From the NCBI GenBank assembly GCA_934320895.1, contig CAKRFY010000023.1:1-41427 (forward strand): a DNA stretch of 41,427 nucleotides. The letters are read 5' to 3'. The position numbers and the translations under genes were made by a program. The DNA comes from an uncultured Lachnospiraceae bacterium. Its GTDB lineage: Bacteria > Bacillota > Clostridia > Lachnospirales > Lachnospiraceae. Shown here in pieces: positions 34,760 through 41,427 of this stretch; position 1 is the stretch's first letter, and every line of letters begins with the position of its first letter. The notes under the pieces are model-generated. The model saw only the letters and a list, made by a program, of their open reading frames with translations, was not told where the DNA came from and searched no databases.

Positions 34760-36845
34760 GAGTATTAAATTACATAATTTTATGCGTTACAAGGGAGATA
34801 ATGAATTATTTTTTTCTACAGATGATGAGAAAAATGTCACTGTTGTATTGGGAGATAACACATTTGGAAAAACTACCTTAGCGCAGGCATTTAGGTGGGG
34901 ACTGTATGAAACACTTAATGATACAAGGTACAATAAAAAGAAAGATGTTGTTTTGTTGAATAATGAAGCAGCGGCAGAATTAAAATCAGGTGTGGAGAAG
35001 GTATTTGTAGAAATAGTGGTAATAAATCAGGAAGAAGAAATAAAGTTTGTAAGGACTGCGGTATTTAATAGAAAAAATGTTTTATCATCTGATATATCAG
35101 TAAAACAGGTTGGTCCGACTGAGCTTTCAATGCAGATAAAAGATGAAAGTGGTATTTGGGGAGATGTAATTCCAAATTCAGGAAAAGAAGTTAAAAAAGA
35201 AGTTGATGGAAAGACAGTAAAGAAAAAATATGTCAGTGGATGTGTGCAAGACACTATTGATAATATATTTCCACAGAGTTTATCAAATTATTTCTTTTTT
35301 GATGGGGAGCGCTGGAATGACTTAAAAAGCAAAACAAATGATATAAAAAATTCCATTTACACGATACTTGGAGTGAGTGGCTTGATAGAAATGATGAATC
35401 ATTTAAAAGATGGAAGTTATAATAATGTTGAAAAAAATTTAAGAGCTAAAATAATGGGGGTATCTGGCGAATATACAAGGCTAAAAAATGAAATACAAAA
35501 TTTAGAAAAGAATATTGTTTCTTATGAGGAACAGCTTAAAGATACAGAAAAGGCTATTGAAACAGAGGAAAGGATTATTGAATCAACTCAAAAAACATTG
35601 AATGATAATAGAAAGATAGAAGATGATAAGAAAGAATATAAAATTTTGGAAGATGATATTCAAAGAGAAGAAAAATATAAGAATAGTTATTATGCAGATA
35701 TAGTGAAGATTATGTCAGAGTCATCGCATTTCTTTACAGCTTCATTGTTAGAAGACTTTGAAAGATTATTGGAAAAGGTAGATTTGGAAGGTCGTGACAT
35801 CCCAGGGGTAACAGTTGATACAATTGATTATCTTATTGAACATGAGGAATGTCTTTGTGGAACAAAATTAGATATTGGTTCAAAAGCATATGATCATATG
35901 ATAAGACTTCGTAAGCAAGTCCCACCAGAAATGCTCGGTGGGGCAGCAGGAAAATTAAAGGCAACACTTGAAAATTGGAAGGATTCTACACAGGATTATA
36001 TAGCAAATATAGAGGAAAAAGCAAAGCTGTTTGACATGGCTCAAGATACCATTGATGAAAAGAGCAGAGACAAAGACAGACTGGAGCGGACAATGGATAG
36101 AAAGACTAATTTAGGTCCGGTGAGAGCACAAAACAGACAGGCAAAGACAAGAATAAGCAGTTTGCGCAATCAAAAGGTTGAATTAGAAACTAAGATCGGA
36201 AATGCAAAAGATACAAAAAAATCAAAGGAAAAGCAGTTTGATGCACTTGCAATACATGATAAAAATAATGCACAAATTTATAGATGCCTGGATTATGTAG
36301 AAGTTTTATATAAACAGGCAAATATAATAGTAAAACATAGAAAGCAGGATATATTAAAAGATTTAAACGAAATTATTGGACAAAATTTCCAGAGAATGTT
36401 TAATGATAGAGAGAAATATGCAAAATTGGGAGATGATTATAAAGTTCATGTTTTTTATAAAGAATTAAATGGTATACAAGATTGTGAGGAACTACATCTT
36501 TCAAATGGAGAAACAATAGCAATAAATTTTGTCTTTATTGTAAGTATTTTGGAATTAGCAAGTAAATATAGACGGATTGAAAGTGAAGATGATGAGTATG
36601 GAATGGAAAATGCAATCCTTGGTCTGCCATTGGTGCTTGATGGCCCTTTCTCGGCTTTGAGCGGAGAAAATACAAGCTTGATATCAAATAGACTGCCTCA
36701 ATTTGCAGAGCAAGTTATTATTCTTATGCTTGATAAAGATTGGGAGCCATCAGGGTTAGATAAATTTACATTACCTAAGTATTGTTATAGGGTACATAAA
36801 GATGAAACATCAAACAGTTCAACACTTGAGCACGAAGAGGGTTAG
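34749..36845 (+). CDS. DndD-like SMC/RecN-type ATPase
   Basis: A 698-residue ATPase starting at GTG 34749. It has Walker A GDNTFGKTT (35-43), a central coiled coil (about 220-520) interrupted by CLCGT (Cys368, Cys370), which recalls a zinc-hook or DndD hinge, the ABC signature LSNGE (584-588) and Walker B PLVLDGPF (Asp631). The residue after Asp631 is Gly rather than Glu, as hinge-type DndD proteins also vary here. SMC-like ATPases sense DNA structure. With the helicase it probably forms the effector module. The known Dnd system uses DndD in modification; here modification already has an SspC-like ATPase, so a restriction role is more likely. Confidence 0.85.
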   Translation: MKIKSIKLHNFMRYKGDNELFFSTDDEKNVTVVLGDNTFGKTTLAQAFRWGLYETLNDTRYNKKKDVVLLNNEAAAELKSGVEKVFVEIVVINQEEEIKFVRTAVFNRKNVLSSDISVKQVGPTELSMQIKDESGIWGDVIPNSGKEVKKEVDGKTVKKKYVSGCVQDTIDNIFPQSLSNYFFFDGERWNDLKSKTNDIKNSIYTILGVSGLIEMMNHLKDGSYNNVEKNLRAKIMGVSGEYTRLKNEIQNLEKNIVSYEEQLKDTEKAIETEERIIESTQKTLNDNRKIEDDKKEYKILEDDIQREEKYKNSYYADIVKIMSESSHFFTASLLEDFERLLEKVDLEGRDIPGVTVDTIDYLIEHEECLCGTKLDIGSKAYDHMIRLRKQVPPEMLGGAAGKLKATLENWKDSTQDYIANIEEKAKLFDMAQDTIDEKSRDKDRLERTMDRKTNLGPVRAQNRQAKTRISSLRNQKVELETKIGNAKDTKKSKEKQFDALAIHDKNNAQIYRCLDYVEVLYKQANIIVKHRKQDILKDLNEIIGQNFQRMFNDREKYAKLGDDYKVHVFYKELNGIQDCEELHLSNGETIAINFVFIVSILELASKYRRIESEDDEYGMENAILGLPLVLDGPFSALSGENTSLISNRLPQFAEQVIILMLDKDWEPSGLDKFTLPKYCYRVHKDETSNSSTLEHEEG

Positions 36846-36913
36846 GGTAGTGTCTATGCACACTTGACACAAACTAAATATACACAAAAATGTGTGTGGA
36901 AATGAGGTTATAT

Positions 36914-37453
36914 ATGGCGAGAAGAGGTAAAGAAATTACTACATATGAATATTTTAAAGTAGATGAAGTTTTCTTTTGGGGAAAACATAAAGACTATATA
37001 GATAAATTATGGAAATTAAATCAGATTCAGGAATCGTATTTTGCAAGGCTTATTGACCTATATGCAGTTGCAGCGATTGTGGGATTAAAATTAAAAAGAA
37101 GAAGTCCAGAGGAAAAAGATGATACAGGAATAAAAAGAACCATTCAGATGCAGCAGATAACTAATACATATCAGACATTGATTACAATAATGAGAATGGT
37201 GCTGATTATGGATGATAGCAGAGAATTAACATTTGAACAAAAACTTGAGAGTGCATTTATGATACCAGAGGATGAAGAAACATATAAGCAAAATATGGAA
37301 TTGTTTAATTCTTATGCCAGAGGTGGAATAGAATATCTGTATGAACAGTTAGTATTAAGAACGCCGGATGTTGATGAAGATTATTCAGATTTTCGTGTTG
37401 CAAATATGGTTGCCTTAATGAAGAATCCGCTTTCAATAGATGAATTATTTTAA
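36914..37453 (+). CDS. phosphorothioation-associated protein (Dnd-associated protein 4-like)
   Basis: A 179-residue helical protein. AVAAIVGLKLKRR, the YQTLITIMRMVLIMDD segment and NMELFNSYARGGIEYLYEQL follow the pattern I remember for 'DNA phosphorothioation-associated protein 4' (an AAA.G.K.GKR segment, then EEYANGGLEIL). No catalytic motif is visible, so a structural or regulatory subunit is likely. Start ATG 36914 follows GAGG by seven bases, 68 bases after the ATPase stop. It closes the island. The family match is from memory. Confidence 0.65.
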   Translation: MARRGKEITTYEYFKVDEVFFWGKHKDYIDKLWKLNQIQESYFARLIDLYAVAAIVGLKLKRRSPEEKDDTGIKRTIQMQQITNTYQTLITIMRMVLIMDDSRELTFEQKLESAFMIPEDEETYKQNMELFNSYARGGIEYLYEQLVLRTPDVDEDYSDFRVANMVALMKNPLSIDELF

Positions 37454-37802
37454 AGCTTTCCTAAACAAAAAATTGGATGATGAATGTGTGAGCGTTTATT
37501 TTTAATAAAAAATAATTAATAAACAACGGGGCTCAAATGTTCAAACAACATTCAGAATCTGTAGCATTATCATACTTTGCTCTGAGAAAAAATTCAACAA
37601 AATTCATAGAAAAACAGACAAAATATAATATTTTTCCGTTTGCTCCCCCTTTTCAAACTACAGATTTTGTGATAAATTATAAAGCATTGATGGAATTACC
37701 TATTTTAATTTAAAGGTTAATCTAATGATAAGCAGGTGAAAGGTGCACTATCATTTATCACCATCATAAATTTAGTAATAAAGAATATGTGAGGAGACGA
37801 AA
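37454..37802 (+). other. gap between the island and aspartate kinase
   Basis: It contains no strong terminator. A 58-codon open frame (37537-37713, MFKQHSESVALSYF...) is present without a convincing ribosome site and may be a remnant or chance. AATGATA/TATCATT (7 bp each) flank GGTGAAAGGTGCAC near 37724-37748. I do not see the lysine riboswitch that often precedes aspartate kinase genes. The island's right junction probably lies here. Confidence 0.4.
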
Positions 37803-39122
37803 ATGATTAAGGTAGTAAAATTTGGTGGAAGTTCTTTGGCAAGCGCAACTCAGTTTGCAAAAGTTGGAAACATTATCAAAGCTGATCCTGAAAGAAAATT
37901 TGTTGTGCCAAGTGCACCGGGCAAGAGAAATTCAAAAGATACAAAAGTTACAGATATGCTTTATGCATGCTATGATCTTGCAGAGACAGAGAGGGATTTC
38001 TCTAAGGAACTTAAAAAGATCAAAGAAAGATATGAGTCTATTATAAACGGACTTCATCTTAATCTTTCTCTTGATGATGAGTTTAAAACAATTGCTGATA
38101 ATTTTGAAAAAAAAGCAGGTTCACAGTATGCTGCTTCAAGAGGGGAATATTTAAACGGAATTATCATGGCGAATTATCTTGGTTATGAGTTTGTTGATTC
38201 TGCCGAGGTTATTATATTTAATGAAGATGGATCTTTCGATGCAGATACAACTGACAAACTTTTAAGTGAGCGTCTTTCAAAGGTTGAAAATGCTGTTGTA
38301 CCTGGATTTTATGGTGCTACATTGAAAGGCATTGTAAAGACTTTCTCAAGAGGTGGTTCAGATATAACAGGTTCGCTTGTTTCTAAGGCGGTTCATGCTA
38401 CAGCATATGAAAACTGGACTGATGTGTCAGGTTTCCTTATTGCAGATCCAAGAATTATAGATAATCCAAAACCTATCAAGGTTATAACATACAGAGAGCT
38501 TAGAGAGCTTTCGTATATGGGTGCTAGTGTGCTTCATGAAGATTCAGTTTTCCCAGTTAGAAAAGCAGGTATTCCTATAAATATCAGAAATACAAATGCT
38601 CCTGATGATGAGGGTACATGGATTGTTGAGAGTACATGTCATCATCCAGCATATACTATTACAGGTATTGCAGGAAAGAAGGGCTTTGTATCAGTAAATA
38701 TCGATAAAGATATGATGAATGCCGAGGTTGGATTTGGCAGAAAGGTGCTTAGTGCATTTGAAGAAAATGGCATCAATTTTGAGCATATGCCTTCAGGTAT
38801 TGATACAATGACGGTATTTGTTCATGAGCCTGAGTTTGCTGCAAAAGAGCAGGCTGTTATTTCAGCAATTAACAGAAATGCACATCCAGATAGTATTGAA
38901 ATAGAGGCTGACCTTGCACTTATCGCTGTTGTTGGTCGTGGAATGAAGTCTACAAGAGGTACGGCAGGTCGTATATTCTCTGCACTTGCACATGCAAATG
39001 TCAATGTTAAGATGATCGATCAGGGCTCGTCAGAGCTTAATATAATCATCGGTGTAAGTGACAATGACTTTGAAGCAGCTATCAGGGCTATTTATGACAT
39101 TTTTGTAACAACACAGTTATAA
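37803..39122 (+). CDS. aspartate kinase
   Basis: A 439-residue enzyme phosphorylating aspartate, the first step to lysine, threonine and methionine. VVKFGGSSLA is the kinase N-terminus, TFSRGGSDITGS the substrate and nucleotide site, and YMGASVLHEDSVFPV the family motif before two C-terminal ACT domains (about 300-439), which bind feedback inhibitors. The first part lacks the large insert of bifunctional enzymes. GAGGAGACGAAA precedes the ATG. Monocistronic, with a terminator after it. Which amino acid inhibits it cannot be read from the sequence. Confidence 0.96.
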   Translation: MIKVVKFGGSSLASATQFAKVGNIIKADPERKFVVPSAPGKRNSKDTKVTDMLYACYDLAETERDFSKELKKIKERYESIINGLHLNLSLDDEFKTIADNFEKKAGSQYAASRGEYLNGIIMANYLGYEFVDSAEVIIFNEDGSFDADTTDKLLSERLSKVENAVVPGFYGATLKGIVKTFSRGGSDITGSLVSKAVHATAYENWTDVSGFLIADPRIIDNPKPIKVITYRELRELSYMGASVLHEDSVFPVRKAGIPINIRNTNAPDDEGTWIVESTCHHPAYTITGIAGKKGFVSVNIDKDMMNAEVGFGRKVLSAFEENGINFEHMPSGIDTMTVFVHEPEFAAKEQAVISAINRNAHPDSIEIEADLALIAVVGRGMKSTRGTAGRIFSALAHANVNVKMIDQGSSELNIIIGVSDNDFEAAIRAIYDIFVTTQL

Positions 39123-39159
39123 AAGATTTCTATATAAATTTATAACGTACTTTATTTAT

Positions 39160-39190
39160 ACCCGGAAGCAATTTCCGGGTATTCTTTTAA
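39160..39190 (+). terminator. intrinsic terminator after aspartate kinase
   Basis: ACCCGGAA and TTCCGGGT pair around a short loop, then ATTCTTTT. Confidence 0.75.
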
Positions 39191-39320
39191 AAAGTATGTA
39201 TACAATATTCGCAGTATTATTGACAAGTTTCGTATTTTTTATTGATTATTATGTACATTTAAGTATATAATTATTTACTCAAAGAAACAAAATAAAATAT
39301 ATGGATAAGGAGTGATAATC

Positions 39321-40643
39321 TTGTTTGAAAAGAAACTTGAAAATTTAAATGTTCGACACAAAATTAATTACGGCTATAATTTTGTTATTAAACTGATGGT
39401 TGTATCAGGCATTTTATCAATTATAGCCCTGAGTTTTTTGTTTAATAATGTAAGAAAGCATGTTGGACCACAGGGACCAGGAGGTATGGTAGACAGTACC
39501 ACAGTTGTATTTGCTATTGGAGTTATTATGATAATAGCATTTGTAGGTCTTGCTATATACTTTTCAAAGCTGCTTGGTGCAAAAATAGTTCAGTCTATTA
39601 TTGAACCACTTATAGCTATAGAAAAGGTAACTAAAGAAATTGCAGCTGGAAATCTTCATTGTGAGATTGATTATCATGGAAAAGATAAAATTGGTGAGCT
39701 TGCACATGATCTTAGAAAGTCAGTTTCAATACTTGCATCATATGTTGATGATATTTCAAATTCTATGGATGAATTTTCAAAAGGAAATTTTGCTGTAAAA
39801 CCACAGGTAGAGTGGAATGGTGATTTTAAAGGAATAAGAGATTCATTTGAGGCATTTGAAGAGAGTATGTCTACAACAGTTAAGGGTATACAGCGTGTTG
39901 CTGATAAGGTAGCGAATGGTTCCCAGCAGGTATCAGAAAGTTCAATGGGACTTGCACAAAGTTCAACAGAGCAGGCAGCAGTGACAGAGGAACTTACGGC
40001 AACTATTACAGATATATCAGAGCAGGTAGCACAGAATGCACACAATGCTGAAGAAATAAGCGATAAGGTTAAAAAACTTGGTGGTGAGATTGTTATTGGA
40101 AATGAGAAGATGCAGGAAATGGTTCAGTCGATGAATGAAATAAGTGATGCATCACAGGAAATCGGTAAGATTATTGCAACTATAAATGATATTTCAGCAC
40201 AGACAAATCTTTTGGCACTGAATGCATCAATCGAAGCTGCAAGAGCAGGTGAGGCTGGAAAAGGATTTGCGGTTGTTGCTGATCAGGTATCGGTTCTTGC
40301 AGCACAGAGTTCGGAAGCGGCAAAAGAGTCATCACAGCTTGTTGAGACATCTGTAAAGGCTGTTGAAAAGGGAATCGTAATTGTTGATGAAACTGCAAAG
40401 CAGCTGGAGAATGTTGTTAGTGGATCTAATACAATAACAAAAGAAGTAAATGATGTTGCACAGGCACTTGGTGCACAGAATGATTCATTTGAGCAGATTA
40501 ACCAGGGTGTTGAACAGATCAATAACAATGTTCAAAATAATTCTGCAACAGCGCAGGAGTGTGCAGCTGCAAGCCAGGAAATGAATGGTCAGGCTGAAAC
40601 ACTTGATGGACTTATCAGAAAATTTAAAGTTGCTAAGTTCTAA
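39321..40643 (+). CDS. methyl-accepting chemotaxis protein with minimal extracellular domain
   Basis: A 440-residue chemoreceptor. Start TTG 39321 follows AAGGAG by eight bases, giving [14 protein letters not shown]. Two transmembrane helices (about 24-44 and 62-82) are separated by only a short loop, [14 protein letters not shown], so there is no large ligand-binding domain. A HAMP domain follows, then a second HAMP-like stretch and the signalling domain, whose tip is [40 protein letters not shown]. It must sense through the membrane, cytoplasm or a partner protein. Its presence indicates a motile organism. It ends with a strong terminator just ahead of ssrA. Confidence 0.94.
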   Translation: MFEKKLENLNVRHKINYGYNFVIKLMVVSGILSIIALSFLFNNVRKHVGPQGPGGMVDSTTVVFAIGVIMIIAFVGLAIYFSKLLGAKIVQSIIEPLIAIEKVTKEIAAGNLHCEIDYHGKDKIGELAHDLRKSVSILASYVDDISNSMDEFSKGNFAVKPQVEWNGDFKGIRDSFEAFEESMSTTVKGIQRVADKVANGSQQVSESSMGLAQSSTEQAAVTEELTATITDISEQVAQNAHNAEEISDKVKKLGGEIVIGNEKMQEMVQSMNEISDASQEIGKIIATINDISAQTNLLALNASIEAARAGEAGKGFAVVADQVSVLAAQSSEAAKESSQLVETSVKAVEKGIVIVDETAKQLENVVSGSNTITKEVNDVAQALGAQNDSFEQINQGVEQINNNVQNNSATAQECAAASQEMNGQAETLDGLIRKFKVAKF

Positions 40644-40671
40644 TAATAAAGTTATATAAGTATAAAAACAT

Positions 40672-40716
40672 AAAAGGTTGTTTTTCGTAATTGAGATTCG
40701 AAAGACAACCTTTTTT
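40672..40716 (+). terminator. intrinsic terminator after the chemoreceptor gene
   Basis: AAAAGGTTGT with ACAACCTTTTTT form the stem, with a loop of about 25 bases containing a smaller TCG/CGA pairing. Confidence 0.85.
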
Positions 40717-40815
40717 AATATGTAAGGCTGGATTGTTGCTTAAATATAGATAAATTGTCATGAAATAATTGACAGATGCTTTTAAATATGATAGCATGGG
40801 TTTTATACAAGTTAT

Positions 40816-40844
40816 TTGGCGAAGTGTCAATGATACAGTATACT
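40816..40844 (+). promoter_or_regulatory. promoter of ssrA
   Basis: TTGGCG (40816-40821), 17 bases, TATACT (40839-40844), putting the start within a few bases of the mature tmRNA 5' end. A second candidate begins with TTGACA at 40769. Confidence 0.6.
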
Positions 40845-40853
40845 ACGTACAAC

Positions 40854-41194
40854 GGGGTTGTACTGGTTTCGACGGGCTCACTGAAGATGGAGAAGCTGTT
40901 CGTGGTCGGACACCACGTAAAAAGTTCGATTTAAATTTAAACGCAGAAGATAATTTTGCATTAGCTGCCTAGTTGCAGCTCATCGGCCCTCATAACCCAC
41001 GATGAGGATCACCGGTGTCAACCCTGTGGGACCCTCTAATGTCAAAGCTTTGAGATATTAGAACATTTATGAAGCTACTGAAAGCTGCAGCCTGTTAGTG
41101 GGCGTCAGCTGGAGGGAATGTTAAATCACTGACTATAACAGTAGAAGTACATTGAATCTGGGTTCGGACCGGGGTTCGACTCCCCGCAGCTCCA
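40854..41194 (+). ncRNA. ssrA: transfer-messenger RNA (tmRNA)
   Basis: A 341-base RNA that rescues stalled ribosomes. The acceptor stem pairs GGGGTTG (40854-40860) with CAGCTCC (41187-41193), followed by the discriminator A. The T-arm GGTTCGACTCC and 5' TACTGGTTTCGACGGG are typical. The tag reading frame ends GCA GAA GAT AAT TTT GCA TTA GCT GCC TAG (40943-40972), giving AEDNFALAA. CCA is not encoded. The tag start is assumed from the motif. It acts with SmpB (13987) but lies 26 kb from it. Confidence 0.95.
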
Positions 41195-41272
41195 CTAAAA
41201 CTGAACAAGTCGAACTCTGTATATGATATTATCGTATACAGGAATGTATTTAGTGTATCGAAGAAAAGAAAG

Positions 41273-41320
41273 ATAACGGCATTGTATATTGCGAAAGTGG
41301 TATACGGTGTCGTTATTTTT
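41273..41320 (+). terminator. long-stem intrinsic terminator after ssrA
   Basis: ATAACGGCATTGTATA and TATACGGTGTCGTTAT form a 16-bp stem with three G-U pairs, then TTTTT. Confidence 0.8.
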
Positions 41321-41361
41321 ATGGTATAATATGGATATCAATTTGACAAATTTGAAAAGAA

Positions 41362-41406
41362 GGCTAACGCAATCCCACTGGCTTTAGACGGTGGGTTAAG
41401 ATAGCC
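41362..41406. mobile_element. nested hairpin resembling an IS200/IS605-type element end
   Basis: GGCTA (41362-41366) pairs with TAGCC (41402-41406), and inside it CCCAC (41374-41378) pairs with GTGGG (41391-41395). The pattern and base content recall subterminal hairpins of IS200/IS605 elements or the omega-RNA region beside tnpB. The window ends 21 bases later, so no transposase can be seen. Identification is tentative. Confidence 0.3.
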
Positions 41407-41427
41407 AAAAGTGGAAAAATGTTATAT

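Noticed and set aside
24442..37453. BREX or DISARM system
   Set aside because: There is no methyltransferase, BrxL, PglZ or DrmA/B-like gene, while the DUF4007, PP-loop and cysteine desulfurase set points to phosphorothioation.
37537..37713. 58-codon open frame in the gap after the island
   Set aside because: Weak ribosome site and no recognisable features; mentioned in the gap entry but not called as a gene.
37454..37802. Lysine riboswitch before aspartate kinase
   Set aside because: None of the conserved L-box core (AGAGGTGC region and the five-helix junction) could be found; only a weak hairpin is present.
40769..40972. 67-codon open frame ending KKFDLNLNAEDNFALAA
   Set aside because: It lies across the ssrA promoter and tmRNA; only the last codons are real, as the tag-peptide frame.

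Overview
The window looks like chromosomal DNA from a low-GC, anaerobic Firmicute of the Lachnospiraceae (Lachnospira/Eubacterium/Butyrivibrio-like). The evidence is the AT-rich coding style, strong TTGACA/TATAAT promoters, Shine-Dalgarno-led TTG starts on surface genes, a class B sortase, and a tmRNA tag ending AEDNFALAA. Genus assignment is inference.

Layout. (1) 1-4.9 kb: a fragment resembling the C-terminal half of a TnpB nuclease, acylphosphatase, then surface genes. These are a secreted NlpC/P60 hydrolase whose catalytic domain is split by a charged coiled coil, and, convergent to it, a class B sortase with a Pro/Thr-rich 'choice-of-anchor A' adhesin carrying an SPSTG sorting motif. (2) 5.3-8.9 kb: an FMN-dependent FabK/nitronate-monooxygenase-like enzyme behind a FabT-like operator, a double-domain hemerythrin, and a secreted DUF4300 protein. 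(3) 9-14.5 kb: housekeeping gpmI, secG, rnr, smpB. (4) 14.5-18.4 kb: a PTS regulatory locus with a BglG/LicT antiterminator, ptsI, and an EIIB-EIIA protein lacking the EIIC permease domain. The licT-like gene and ptsI each have a RAT antiterminator overlapping a terminator. A large folded RNA/MITE-like element lies in the licT-like leader. (5) 18.7-23.8 kb: a MalT-type LuxR regulator, a DUF2442-like protein, a broken chemoreceptor gene and a double HD-GYP protein.

(6) 23.8-37.5 kb is the most interesting part: a DNA phosphorothioation-type defence island. Two HTH regulators flank a promoter and operator region. Then come an SspD/DndC-like sulfurtransferase with added zinc-ribbon and ferredoxin modules, a DUF4007 (SspB-like) protein, a 1257-aa P-loop ATPase (SspC-like) and a cysteine desulfurase (SspA-like). 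The second half is a putative restriction module: a PLD-nuclease/DEAH-helicase fusion, a 57-aa protein overlapping both neighbours, a DndD-like SMC ATPase, and a 179-aa protein resembling Dnd-associated protein 4. No SspE, DndB, DndE or DndFGH is visible. Leucine codon use changes between the halves, suggesting that an Ssp-type modification module was joined to a Dnd-associated restriction module.

(7) 37.8-41.4 kb: aspartate kinase, a chemoreceptor with almost no sensor domain, and tmRNA (ssrA), 26 kb from smpB. The window ends in nested hairpins resembling an IS200/IS605-type element end. All assignments were made by reading the sequence; no database search was run.
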